Shown one piece after another: positions 24,363 through 36,973 of a stretch of DNA of 64,000 nt (the stretch's first letter is position 1; each line of letters opens with the position of its first letter). Source of the DNA: Heliopora coerulea (taxonomy: Eukaryota > Cnidaria > Anthozoa > Scleralcyonacea > Helioporidae); NCBI GenBank assembly GCA_030142905.1, contig JASJOG010000205.1, forward strand, positions 310,001 through 374,000, given 5' to 3'. The notes beneath the pieces were generated by a model. The model was not told the origin of the DNA. It ran no database searches and saw only the letters and a list, made by a program, of their open reading frames with translations. The translations under genes and the position numbers were made by a program.

Positions 24363-25873
24363 TTTTTGCGCGGCAGAAGGGGTGGCTGTAAAACTCAGGT
24401 TCTACTGTATATATGTAATCACGAAAAGTCACGTCCTTTGTTGTTGCCAGATGGTGACATCTATCTTTTGTTCAACCACACCCGTCATTTAGGACTCTGT
24501 CCTCACTTATCGATTCTGAGAAACCATCATTTCTGTTACTGTCTCCTAAATGCCAATGTAGTGTTTCTGGGAAATTCTTTGAACAATATTTATTGTATGT
24601 TGTTGGATGAAACCATTAAAATGATTTGGTCGTTTAACTCATTGGCAAAGAACATGCTGTCAAATCCCTTAATATACTTTGTTTGCAGAAGTAACATTTT
24701 ATTAACATTAATCGTGACGTTATGATTTGGTACAGATATTTTATGACTGAATACGTACCCTTTAAGCATATTCTTTACTCTCTCATACGTTCTGCTGAGT
24801 GACATACTATTCTTAAGTGGAAGATTTAATCCCGTGTTGAAAAATTTAGCTTCTCTAATGGATCGTGAATACTCACAGAAGCTCAACCACTGGTGATATG
24901 TAATATGTCAGATAATGGACCATACCCCTGTCAGAAAAGCTGTCCTCAATGGCCTGGTAATTAAGCGGCGAAGTTACTTAGTTAAACAAAACGAGATGAG
25001 TTAAACGCAGAGAATTGTTCCACCCTTACTTACGAAGAATAGTGTTGTTTTGTTTTTCAAAGACTAACTGTTTTGCCGAACAACTGGAATCGATTGAGAA
25101 ACCAAAAACGACAATCTGCGTCTTGTGATAAGGGGCTCTTGTAAAGATTACTAAGGCATGCCCTGAAACTCGCTCGTGGCCCTCTGTTAGCACACTGCGC
25201 TCTATCTTACATCTTCTAGTATCAGTGAAATCGAGAATGGCATCAATCGAGTGTTCTCTAGAGCTACACTAACTTGAGCGAAATTCGTAGTTCTGAGTTT
25301 TGAACCAAGATGCAGGGCTTAATTCGGGGTAAGTCTATAATAAGGGTGCGATTGATCCCGTGAGATAAAGTTTTGAACTTGGAAAACGCATTTATAAGCA
25401 ATTATTTTCAGATGTGAAAACGCTAGCCTGTTTTCCTTCTAAACAGACCGCATTCTTGTTTTCCTTTCTTGGGAGATAAGCTGCTTAGTTTGCGTAACTT
25501 TTGAGACATGACCTTTATACAGATAGTTAGCTTTTGTCAGCTTTAATAGTTGTGAAAAGCGTTTTTCACATTTTCTTGTTTTGGCTAACCGAAAGCGTGG
25601 ACTACTCACCGACATTAGATTGGCGACCTGTGGTGGTGAATTTTGATGTTCTTAGGTCAATGACAGCTTTCAAACCAGACGTTTCTCTTGTCATAATCAT
25701 CATAAGTCCAATCTCAACTATGCGCTGTTTGTTCCGACGTCACACCCGGCATCAATCTATTTAGATGCTTGGTGCTTGATGGCGCGTCATAATCACTGAA
25801 TAAACAAACGCAGAGTCGGATGACTTAAATACAACTGTGCTCACTTGATTAGAGAAGTATCTTTCGAGCAGTC

Positions 25874-28800
25874 ATGGGAGCAACGCCTCAACTCTTGTGC
25901 ATCATTCTTCATGCACTGGGTAAGTTAAACTGCCCTCTCGTATTTGGTATTTGAATTTCGTAAGATGCATAGTTTCGTTTAAGAGAGATAGTCGAAGAAA
26001 ATCAGGTGTTTCAGTTTCACTGTGCTATGTCTGTGCTATGGGTTTTTCAGTGTATTTCTGATAACTTTCCGTTTTTAGCCATGTTCTCCTTAGCACATGG
26101 ATCAGGGTATTCCCTCACGTCTAACGAATGTAAAGCTGCAGTACGATACATCGGAAAAGCTTTAGGAACCGAAAAACCAAAATATCCGGTGGTGAAAGGT
26201 ACCTGGGTCTCTCCAAGGTAACTATATCGTTCAGTAAAGTAGTTCTATTTTCATTTAATGTACACCTGCAGTACTCTTTATGCTGTGAAACGCTCAACTC
26301 GCTAGAATACGTGCTGTATTGTTGACCGTCATCACAGTTAAAGTTGGCATTTATCCGAGCCATGTTGTACCGTCTTAAGTGCACCACTGTATCTGTTTTG
26401 TGTTGTCAATAACTAGTCCAAGAGGAACGATAAATATAAGACAAAAATCGCTTGTCAACGTTTGACCAAGACTCGTTTGATGGTTGTTAAGAGATATTTG
26501 TTCTTCAGAAATGCGCGTTTGTGGTCGGATATGAACAACAATTTCTTTTGAGTATGAACACGTACCATTTTGTAATCAGAACCACTTCATATTTAACCAC
26601 TCTTTTGTGCTTCAAAGACAAGCATCAACTTATCACATTAGTTCTTTATCCGTCAACAGCTTGCCTACTTTTAAATGCGCAATTTGCATTTCCGCTAGTT
26701 ATACTCGCTGAACACAATTTACACTTCGAAATTGTTCACGCACGTTAGGGAAATGTGTGACATATGCGCGCTTGATTTGTACCAGTCATATGGTGATAGG
26801 AAGATTGGTGATTTGAAATTGCCTTTCTCTAGTTCAAAACAAAATCCTCTGATTCTCGTATGATGCCTTAATGGAACTTTACAAATAGCGTTCATTACTT
26901 GGAAATATCTAAGCGTGCGCTCAGATATAGTTCTGAGTTGAAGCAAACGCAACAAGCAAACTCAAATCCCCAGAGGCTTCCTTCAACCCTTATCTGGTCT
27001 GCTTCACTCGTATGAACATCCAATCCTGCGCCTTCGCTTCTGTTTGCTTCAATTGCGGGAACAATCTTGTGCTTGGTGTGCTTTGGTATTTGAATCAAAC
27101 TGATTTACTGTTTTGCTTGCTTCACACAGAAACAAATTCACGGTCTGACTAGTTTATAAGACACGTGGGAGGTCTTGAGAAAAATGCACCTTAGATTATG
27201 TACAATTAATCAACCTGTATCCGTCTTCAGCTCAAAGTTAGTCAGACTGCGTTTCAACCTGGCTTTTTCTGGGGACATGTTTAGCAGATTACGCGCAAAT
27301 GTAATAAGCGGATTTTGTACTTGAAATCCTGTGAAAAACGCTCTTAAGCATTAATCACGAGCGCAGGTAGAGAGTTTCTTTAAAGTTTCAGTTGTTAGAA
27401 TCATTTTCCGCCGCATGGACAGCTGAACCGAGAAAGTGAGAACGTTTTAGCATACTAATTTGGTGAAATTCGAGATAATACCAGAACTGCAGGAGACTTC
27501 CTCGGTTCTCTCCGTAAAGTAGAACTTAGTACACGTTTTATTTCAGTCATTCACCAGTGGCACATCGAACAACGTTGAACGTTCAATGTTTTCCTTGTTT
27601 TGAAATCATGCCAACGTCATTGGCCAACATTCAGAACATGTCTGGAGTGGAATCTCCTCATGACCAGCTGACAATAAATTAGCACTCATTGTGTCTATAG
27701 TTTTATAGATGTTGACAATCTGTCGTCGTATTAGTAGCACAGTTGCACAGAATGGTTGCCAAAGCGTGAAGAGAGCCTTTTCTACCCAAAGCCTGCCTTG
27801 AAGTTTATTATTAGTGACAACGTCAACCTATTTGCTAAACCCGTTTTGAATACGCCTTATTAATCTGGTAAAACTGCAAGGCCTTAAAACAGGGTTGTTA
27901 GAGTAATGAATGAAATGCGATTCTGACGAATAAAATTTCCCGTAACAGACACCTTTAACTGAAAGACAGGCTCAAAGGAATTTACAAGGTTAACGCCACA
28001 ATGACTTCGCTCTTTAATTGAGCAAACCCACAACGTTACCTAATATGCAAAACTCCAAAAGCCGTAAAACTATGTACGCTTTCACTCCAGTGAGGTCACC
28101 TTGGCAAGTTTTGCATCTACAAGTTTTATGTTGCTCCTGAGCTAAGCCTCGTGAAAGTAGATACTTTCTCTTGATAAGAAACTGGAAGCCCAGTATTCAC
28201 GTGAGCTCCAGCACTAGCAAGTAAAATGGCACATTGGGAAAATTATAGGAAGTAATAAACCAATGACTTGGAGTTTCCTATTTTCGCGAATTGAAGTTGG
28301 CAGTGGTTGGCTCATATTTCATATCGTTGACGATGTTTTCGACCGACCATGTGAGAATCAGCCTCAAATTTCTCACATTCGATCTTTATCTTTTGTTTTC
28401 GATCAACACTCTAATATACGGAGATATATTTTTACACAGAATTTTTTTACAGTGCCTTACCTGAATACCTATAATTTTGACCACGGAGTAAGAGAGAGTT
28501 AAGTAAACTTAAAACTCGTTACGAAGTAGATTTGTTCATTCCTTACATCTGAAAAATGCATCAAGTGGAATTGGCAAGGATCTTTCTGTAGACAAGGCAA
28601 GAAGTAGTCAAATTTCTCGATAGATTGTCATTGATATGGCATACCAGAAAATTCCAAGGTTACTTTTAGAACAAGATCTTTGGATAGCGAATGAGATTAC
28701 TATTGTAATGAGATTTCGAGGCGATTTTTTGCATCGGCCAAAATTTTCGGAGACAATGCGACAAAAAAAAAAAATTCTCGCTTCATTTACTTACCATCAC

Positions 28801-31800
28801 TTGTGTTTGATTACCACACCATTGCAGGCTTTACACTTAAAAACACAATGGGCTGTTACAGAACAGTGGCAAGGACATTCCAGGGGGGAGCGAATTCCAA
28901 TGATAAAAATTACAAGGTCACCCCAGCAGGTAAGATTAAAGAGACCTATTGCCATGAATGAATTGGCAAAGGCATAAAGGGAATTTTATTTCAATGTTTC
29001 GCCTCTACACAAGCAATATAAGAGTGATCAAGATTACAAATACCCAGAAAATTTTTTTTAAATTGAGCAAGGCTTGCTGCAAACACGAAGTGATTACATC
29101 ATGTGACAATCAAGAGATCATGACAAGCCAGTGAATTAGTTCCAATCTCCTTTGCATAGCACTTACACAAGCGTGAAAAAAATTCCGACACAAAATGGTC
29201 CGTTGAGCAACTCACTCAGTCTGTTACGCCTCTGAATTACATCATTCTAAGAAAATTACCTGCTTATATTTTACCATTGATCGCACACAATGGTGGTGAC
29301 TACGCCTGCCCTTATGGAAGTTTCACACAAAGTTTCGCTTATGAAATGGGTATGTGGAATTGGAACCTTTTCACAAATGAAATTGTCATATGTGAAATGA
29401 TTGACCACATTTGAAATTTTCATATGTGAAACGAGTTACCAAATATGAAATTGTCATATATGAAATCAGTTCTCATATACGAAATTTTCATATGTAAAAC
29501 GAGTAACCGCATATGAAATTATCATATATGAAATAAGTTACCATATATTATGATATGAAATTTTCATATATTGAATGATCTATCACATATGAAATTTACA
29601 AATATTACAAGACCTATCAGATATACATTTCTCATACAAGAGATGCTATGTGTGAAATAGACACCATAAAGGCAGGCAGCGACAAAAGTACAGGAGACAT
29701 GTGGTGGAATATAAAGCCTGGTTTGCACGAGCGACATAAGCATGAAGACAAGATCAATACGAAAACAAAGCATGACATCACCTCTGGGACATGTAAAGAT
29801 AAAACAAGAGTTGGTCTTTGTTTCGTTTTTGTTCGGCTCTTGGCTTATGCCTGGACTACGATCTTATGCTTATGCTTAATCCTGGTTCTCAAACAACCGC
29901 AAAGATCGTGCGATAGTCGCGCGATCGTTACGATTATATGAGAACCAGGATTGAAAGTAGACTTCGAATCTACTTGCGCAACTCAAGTTCTACGGCTGCC
30001 ACAATCTCCACGATAACTTCGGCTGCTGTGTTCTCGTGATCTTACGATAGTTGTACGACTATCGTGCGACTATCGCACGAACTTTGCGATTATATGAGAA
30101 CCAGGCTTTCGGACGATCCTTATGTCGCAGACTTGACTTCATTCCTTTGTTTTGCCTTTTGTTTTAACCTTATGCTTATGCTTAAGCCTAGTTCTCATAT
30201 AAACACAAAGATCGTGCAACAGTCGCACGATACAAGGTTTTTTAGTCGTGCGATTATCGTACGATTATCGTGGAGGTCGTGACAGTCGTGTTACGCGAGT
30301 CGTGGAAGTAGGTTTGGAGTCTACTTTCAAGACTACTTCTCATATAATCATAACGATCGTGCGAGTATCGCACGATTTTTACGACTATATGATAGCCAGG
30401 CTTAATGCTTATCTTCAAGTGTAAACCAGGCTTTACTCTTGGTTCTGTTGCACGCGACGATAATTCCCAACAAATTCGTAGATGTAAACCAACAGTTCCG
30501 TTTGTGAAGAGCCAACGATCTCACTTTTTCAGCCCAGTTAAGGTCATTGTCTACTTAGTGGACACTTTACCATAGTAGTGAAACGTTTTTGCTCGAATAT
30601 CTTGCGCGTAGAATCATATTACTTAAAATGTAAGTAATCGTTTAACTTTTGTTCTCAAACTCATCAAAAATTCATAAGATGGAAGCAAAGTAAATCAGTC
30701 GCCAGAAGGAGGTTTTGATCGGATCTAATCTTAATTAAGAATGATATTTTGACAACTTTCAGCCTGAATTGCTCCTAAAATCGTGATTTGTTCCAAAAGC
30801 TAGATCAAGAAAACGAAAAAGTGTTTCATCCTTAGTCCCAACACCTCGGAGTATGTGAAATAAACTTGGCTTCGCATCGTTTTTTTCAACACACTTCTTG
30901 GTGTTTTGATATCAGCTTAGAGAAAAACAGACAAATCTACAGAATCCGCGGAATGAATGTTTTCCATTAGTGAAAAGACTTCACGCGTCGAGCGAACCAT
31001 GAGTTTGTCTTTGACAATTTCCTCCAGAATGTAACACTTTAAAAATGATCATGATAATGATGACTATCTTAATGAATGACAATAGCAGGAACGGCACTCT
31101 CGACGCCATCTTTCGACACAACAAAACAACTTAATACTTAGTCTACTTGTGCTACAGTGTTTACAAACCTGACAAAACTTTCGGACAGAGGATAATCTCC
31201 ATGGTTCTATCACAAACGCCACGCTTTCTGTGCCAAAAACGCTTAAGCGAACCAGACGACTGTGAAAACAGTGCTCATTTAACGTGAAACGACAACATAG
31301 CAAAAAGACCTCGAAAACATTTTCGACCCATTTCAAGCAACATATAACGATACTCCGAGTTGCTGGTTTTAATATGGTCTTTTAAAAGTCACGTCGACAA
31401 TTTTTAGAAAAAACGACTAAATTTACTTCCACATGAATGACTTTCCCACGACAAATTTGCATAAAAGATTTTACTTGCTAAGATTCTGATATGCGCAGTC
31501 GAAATACTCCGTCAAAGTGCAGATAAATCAAGTTTATGTGTAAAGGTTTTTACTATGGTTTGACAGTAGTGAGTTGAAGAAATTGACTCACTTCGTACAG
31601 TCAGAACAGCAAATGTATATCTTTACATTGCAACTATTCTTCAGTTTTTTAATCCGTTAATCTTAATTCCTAGCCCTTCGTTTTGACAGTTGATGCAAAG
31701 AATCGGTTGATGTCCAAAATCCTAAGCCTCATACCAGCAAAGATATAACAGGAAACACACAAATCCTGCCACCTGTAAACCAACTCGACTTAAGTGCAAA

Positions 31801-34800
31801 ATTCTGTTTTTTTCCAATGCAGTATCCTACAATCGCGTGAAAGATCCTTCCATCCTCTTCTCCAAATACCTTTTCTCTTCCTCGCACTCGCTTTTTAAGA
31901 ATAATGAATATTTACTCAATTCCTATTCGGTTTTCACTATCTACAGAATGTCCCAATAAAAACGAAAACTATTGAAATAACTTATTGTTAAAATTTGAAT
32001 GCCCTACGAAAAAGCTGAAAGTAATGATGCGTAAAGTATTGACAAGGTGCATGTATTACAATTTAGGTAAGAAAATCGTCTTGTAAAGTGCGCGATTTTT
32101 TGCCCGTGGGAATTTAAAGCAAATTATAAAATTACTTATATCAATCATTTATACACTCGTGGGGACCAACAGAGTGCTAAGGCATTCAAATTCTAACAAT
32201 TAAATTGTTATTGGTGATTTCAATAGTTTTCGGTTTTTTTGGGACGCCCTGTTGGGCCAAATTACACTCAAAGTGGCACTCAAGGTGAAATCTCTTGCTT
32301 AAAAAACAATGTTGCAATGGGATGATAAAAATTACAGCTCAGTCAGCCCAGCTGAAATAAATCAACGTATTCTGTCCCTTTGTATGAGGAAATTACGAAG
32401 GAAAATTATGACCGTATCGTGTCTTTATATGTGATAAAGACGCATGTCATTTCATATGTCGTCTAAGAAAACATAAATTTCCAAACTTTCTTCGCGAATT
32501 AGCGTATTAAAAGGTTAATTTTATGAGGCATTTAAAAAAATTGCGGTTCGTGCTTTATCGGATCTGAACATTCGGCTATCGCCTCGTGTTTTATATCCTT
32601 ATAAAGCATTCCTGCTCGGTTTTTAAATATTACATATCAACAAGTCAAGTTTGTTTATACTTTTAAACCTGTTAAATCGCATCTATGACTTCATAGCAAT
32701 TAGGAAAGCTGGAGTATTGACGGGGGGTCTTTCGAATGGGTGATGATGGATCTTTCACAGGGTAGTTATTTTAATTCCAAAATGATTTATAGTTTTTCGA
32801 GCCCGACAAGTGATGATGAATATCGTCACCTTGGCTTAAGGCGTTTACTCCCAGATGAATCATATAATTCATCATTTGAGCAACATTTAGTCTTCGGTTG
32901 CATTGACGCACAATCATTCACTGGGAAGAAAAAAATTCAGTATTAGCCCAACGTCGGTAATGCCCACTGGAAGATATTATCGGAATTGGAAATTGCTTCT
33001 TTGTATTGGATCAATACTCTGTAACTACTTGAGGTCACTTTAACAGCACCACGAAATTGGAATTAGAGCTGACATTTCTCTGTAATAGTGTGACTTTTAG
33101 CCTGAAACACGAGAAAAAAGATAAACTACTTTCCTGGCTGGATCCGACTCATGTACGATTTTACTCCAGCTAATGCTAGACGATTGTACTCGTCAAACGG
33201 AGATATCCTCCAGGGAAATCTTGGGTTATAACTATCTCAATTGACTCATTGCCGGCAGAATTAAACTTCTGTGATTTACTTTGGCTATCGCCAGATGATT
33301 TTACTCTTCAAGGAAAAACACCCTACCGCGAAAGGGTAAACTATATTTACAAATTAATATGTGACTCAAAACCTAAAGACGTGGGCGAGATTGCATTGTT
33401 TACCGTTAAGTAAATTAAAAATTTTCAATCCTTAGTCAACCAAACGGTTCTCATCATGCTATCAAATGTCGAAGACAAGTGATGTAGAAGTAATGGATTG
33501 AGTCGGAGATCTCTGCGCTTGATACAAAATGGTCTCGATAAAAGAAACTACTGCAGTGAAAAGTAGAGTTACCTTGAAAGTAATAAGCTTTGATCTTTTG
33601 TCTCATCTTTATTAGCTACTTTATTTCCACCTGCGGTACGTTTCCACAAACTACTCAAAATGTGACTAAAAGCATATTCTACTCTAGTATTCATATCACA
33701 ATATGACAAGGTCAAAACATTTAGATTCTTAAATTATCAGACATCAAAATCTAGCGGAAAACCAGGACTTGTGCCTGTTTTAACTCCACTGTAATTAGCC
33801 AGTTACGTTTTCCCATTTGACAGAGAGGACCCTCAGAAGCCAATTACCGTATAGACATTTCGTCTAAGACTTTGAGAGCTCTGGAAAAGGGAAAATATGG
33901 GGAATGTGCCCACATGGATTAGTGTTAGATGAAGATGGAGATAAAGATATGGATGCCGGCGTACGTGTAGATATTGATGTAGTCATGTAGATATAGTCTT
34001 ATAGATTGCATGTAGACAGGGACGTACGTAACTCATTTCGTTTCGAGGTATAGATCAAGCTTGATTTCTTCCAACATTATGCTTTTCTAAAATTCACCCG
34101 AAGCATACTTTTCATTGACTCAGATATCGTTCGTTGTCCCAAAGCTTGTTTGGCCTTTTTACGGAAACTGGAGCATTTTATCTGAAAATGAATGCATAAG
34201 AAAATAAAAACGACAACGCATTTTCTCTTATGGACGTATGACTTTTAACGAAAGTTTCTAACGCGAAAAAAAAACAAAACAAGAAAAAAAAACGTCGCAC
34301 AGAAAATTGATCCGTCAAACATGCTACTTTTGACTGACTTTTAAGGAAATTTCATTGGAGCATTATATTTCGTCCCAAGCGTCACCTTCATAGTTTGACG
34401 CTCTCAGAAGCAATTATATATTAGGGTCGGTGAATATTATTGAATATTATTGAATGTTATTCAACAATAGTCACCGAGCGTGAGGCGAATAATTGTTGAA
34501 TATTGTCGGTAAGCAGGAAAAATCCAGGGCGCTCTCATCCTTTTCTTTTGGTTATGTAAACTAACTTTACAGTGGATACATGAGAAAGGTAATTGCGTAT
34601 CATGGGAGCATGTTTCTCTTCGATGAATTGCTGCTAATTCTTTCCCCTTGAAAGTACTAAATTGTGAGGACAAAAACTAACATAATGTTTGCAACGTTAT
34701 TCAGATGCGAAGTGCGCCGAATTCAAGATCCAAACAGCAAAGGTGAAAAAACGTCATTTCTTTTACGCATGTTGCAAATTCCGAGTCGCAGGAGATGGAC

Positions 34801-36070
34801 AGGAAACTATTTTTTCTATGAAGATGAAGATTGCAGGAAGCCCACCTATGGGCTTGAGATGCAAGGGGAGTTAACAACCAAGGGTCAGGGCATTACGTTT
34901 AATTTTAGCACCGTGAAGGTTGCTATCTACGGCCAGGACTACGATAAGTCATTTCAAAAGATCTACAATCGATCTTGTCCAGGATACTTGAAGCCAGCGG
35001 TGCCGACGAACACAAATACCCGAGTCTACCACGTTGATAAAAGTGTGGCCACCCAACTCGACTGTCTCAAATTACTTGGGTTAGGCCCAGAAGAGTTTCG
35101 CAATGCGTTCTTTAAATCGTATTCCAGCAAACGAGGAAAGGTCCAGGAGCTACTTCTGAGGTCAGTGAATCTACGAAGGAGTAAGGAACGAAGTGGCGCT
35201 TCAAATCCGAATTCAGCTTCTAATTACCAATTGCAATGGCCCCTGAGGAAACACGATTCCTTAAAGTGTCTTACATGTGCGAAAGTTGGCCTTGGAAAAC
35301 TGAAATACCCTCCGAAACTTTCCTCAAGAAACTCCACGAGTCTCGAAGGAGCATGGGGAAGCGCCTACTGCCACTATGAAGCTGGCGTTTACATCTCACG
35401 CTTCGATAGTTTTGCCGGCAACACTTTCGAGACTACGACGTTTGTGTCGCCGTCTCCTCTGTGCCAGAAACCCAGTTTCGGACTGCGAACGACGGGCACT
35501 TTGCGAAAGGTCGGAAATTCAGCGGAAGTCCCCGGGGGTGTCGTATACGAGATGGCGGTACAACACGCGTTCTTGACTGTTTACACGAAATACTACTCGA
35601 GTGTTTTAAATCTTCCAGGAAACTGTGGAAAAAATACTTGGGAGATAGGGAAAACACAGGATCTGGTACCGACTAAAGGCTGCGATAAAATCGGGTACGT
35701 ATTAGGACCTCCAGAACTTGTTCTTATACGCACAGTACGAGACGAAAATCGTGACGAAATGTACTTTGGCATTGATCCTTATGGCAAAAGGCCTAAAGAT
35801 GGACCGGTCTCTTACAACTACATCAGCAAGGGCTGCTCGAACTTTCCCTTTGCTGTCACTACTCTATCACCAACCGTGGAAACAACCACTGAGCAGTTTG
35901 TTTTTCCAAGAACTGACGTTATCTTTTACCAGTTCAAAACAACTTCAGAAACAACCGTTGAGGTCCTGGAATCCAACCAACCGCGTAGTAGTTCCCCATC
36001 TTTGAGAGAAGTCGTTAACTCTATCCTTGCATGTTTACTTGCTTTTGTGCTGTTTATGAGGTTTGTTTAG
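25874..36070 (+). CDS. APCDD1-like Wnt-pathway membrane glycoprotein
   Basis: Three coding exons join in phase: 25874-25919, 26079-26217 and 34705-36070 (stop TAG), giving 516 residues, close to the roughly 514 of vertebrate APCDD1. The start lies in exon 1, which with exon 2 encodes a signal peptide (hydrophobic LLCIILHALAMFSL, residues 7-20). The first APCDDC domain starts at about residue 55; the junction of exons 2 and 3 recreates KGTWVSPRCEVR, matching the family's hallmark GxWVSxxCEVR. The second domain starts at about 274 (SLEGAWGSAYC). Conserved Cys-rich points include NRSCPGYL (about 150-157, with an N-glycosylation site) and CLTC (about 250-253). The last 19 residues are hydrophobic. 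Family members bind Wnt and LRP proteins and inhibit Wnt signalling. That role is inferred here from homology. The family match is from memory, but length, domain order and splice phases all agree. Confidence 0.95.
29370..29620. repeat. Palindromic TTTCATATATGAAA repeats
   Basis: Variants of ATTTCATATATGAAAT and CATATGTGAAA recur about every 20-45 bases, separated by short words such as GAGTTACC. The basic word is self-complementary, so the tract can fold in many ways. No transposon end was seen, and copy spacing is irregular. Confidence 0.75.
29881..30105. mobile_element. Inner MITE 1 (CCTGGTTCTCA ends, CGTGCGATAGTCGCACGA motifs)
   Basis: It begins CCTGGTTCTCA and ends TGAGAACCAGG. Just inside the ends are self-complementary words such as GTGCGATAGTCGCAC. 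The first 69 bases (29881-29949) are by themselves a complete palindrome with both ends, so an end-to-end mini-copy is joined to, or inserted into, the element. The surrounding outer MITE continues on both sides. Confidence 0.8.
30187..30400. mobile_element. Inner MITE 2 (same family as inner MITE 1)
   Basis: It begins CCTAGTTCTCATATAA and ends TTATATGA-type sequence followed by AGCCAGG, with GATCGTGCGA / CGCACGAT words near both ends. It is flanked by CTTAAG on the left and CTTAA on the right, which may be part of a target duplication. Confidence 0.75.
33131..33350 (-). mobile_element. Two degenerate minisatellite-core MITEs
   Basis: On the minus strand two neighbouring segments read AGTAAAATCATCTGGCGATAGCC (about 33270-33310) and GACGAGTACAATCGTCTAGCATTAGC (about 33165-33205), followed by AGTAAAATCG. 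Both carry the TCTGGC/GCCAGA-type hairpin core of the elements at 9206 and 12007. They are single, unexpanded units. Confidence 0.6.
34410..34512. mobile_element. Palindromic MITE-like element, second copy
   Basis: GGTCGGTGAATATT pairs with AATAGTCACCGAGC, and GCGAATAATTGTTGAATATT follows. It is related to the element at 11829-11943. It lies about 190 bases upstream of the last APCDD1 exon, within the intron. Confidence 0.55.
34705..36070 (+). CDS. APCDD1 exon 3 (almost the whole mature protein)
   Basis: The acceptor is ATTCAG just before 34705; the first base completes an Arg codon split across the 8.5-kb intron. This one exon encodes residues 62-516, both APCDDC domains without interruption, and the C-terminal hydrophobic anchor (VVNSILACLLAFVLFMRFV) that ends at the stop. 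An open frame runs 41 bases upstream into the intron and contains an ATG at 34664, but the conserved CEVR motif needs the splice, so that ATG is not the start. Potential N-glycosylation sites lie at about residues 128, 150 and 271. Confidence 0.95.
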
Positions 36071-36351
36071 TAGCCTACTAGACTATCCTCGATAGTTAGG
36101 AAATAATTCTTAGTATAACTAAATGGCTAGAGGATGCCACAGAGAGAGCAGGCAAAGGCCTTCATGTTTTGATTCCGTATAGGATTGGTTAATATTGTAC
36201 CTACTATCTTTGTAATCTTTACTAAATCAAAACAACTGAGACTACGCTGCAGGGTTGTAAAACTTTAAATTTATTTTTTATTTAATTGGGACAGGCATTA
36301 CCAGCCCAAAAATTGACGGTGACTTGTACATTTCCATAATTCTTTGCGCAC

Positions 36352-36468
36352 AATAAACGTTGTATCTCACTCAAGTATAGGAATATAGGATTTCGAAAAG
36401 ATAAAACTGGGTAAGAAGAAAGCTCTTGCGTACTTGATTGATACTTAGCTAATTTGAGTTGAAATAAA
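36352..36468 (+). terminator. Likely APCDD1 polyadenylation signals
   Basis: AATAAA occurs at 36352-36357 and 36463-36468, about 280 and 390 bases after the APCDD1 stop codon. Either could define the 3' end. No downstream GU-rich element was assessed. Confidence 0.55.
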
Positions 36469-36973
36469 CGTACAACTGCTATCTTTTTCTATGTTTACAA
36501 CTGAGTTTGTGGTTTGAATAAAGACATGAGATTTGTGAGAAAAATTTACACCAGAAATCTGAGCTATCAATATATCTTCTTTCATTTCCGTCAATCCATC
36601 TCATCATGTCCTCGACAAAACACAGACCGGTCTGAAGATGAATCGTTTTTATCTGTACTAAATTTTCTCTACGTCCAAGTTCTTAAGCTTGTTTTGTTTC
36701 AGAAGTTAGAGAAAACTCGTACGGATTTAGAGAATCTTTTAACCTTGGTTACGCCTCATCATAAACTATGGCCCATGCAAAACAATGATGAACTTATTCG
36801 GGGGATATGCGGATAAACAACTCCTGGAATCCAAGATTACAATTGAATCAATCTGCGTAATCAGTAATTCGGATTTAGAGTTGTGGAATTTCGTCTAAGG
36901 TTTTGTAGGTTGGGAGTACCGTTTAGGGTTGGTATAGCTGTGCTTTCTCATCTTAGGTCAATTAACTTGAGGG

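Larger units (their letters stand above)
29712..30435. mobile_element. Outer MITE with AAGCCTGGTTT inverted ends
   Basis: The left end TAAAGCCTGGTTTGCAC (29712-29728) is matched by the complement of the right end, TAAAGCCTGGTTTACAC (about 30419-30435). Subterminal ATAAGCAT-GAAG words are also shared. Two smaller elements (29881-30105 and 30187-30400) lie inside. No transposase is visible. Confidence 0.8.
26218..34704 (+). other. APCDD1 intron 2 (8.5 kb) with nested repeats
   Basis: It opens with GTAACT and closes with ATTCAG. No further exon is needed, because the flanking exons rebuild a continuous conserved motif. It contains TTTCATATATGAAA repeats (29370-29620), a nested MITE group (29712-30435), two inverted copies of the minisatellite-core family (33131-33350) and a palindromic element (34410-34512). 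Some could hold regulatory sequence, but none is recognisable. Confidence 0.7.

Noticed and set aside
28636..28977. 113-residue open frame in APCDD1 intron 2
   Set aside because: No recognisable family and no need for an extra exon between exons 2 and 3.
34664..34704. ATG at 34664 as the start of a single-exon APCDD1
   Set aside because: The upstream exons at 25874 and 26079 supply the signal peptide and rebuild the conserved GTWVSPRCEVR across the splice. The extra N-terminus matches nothing.
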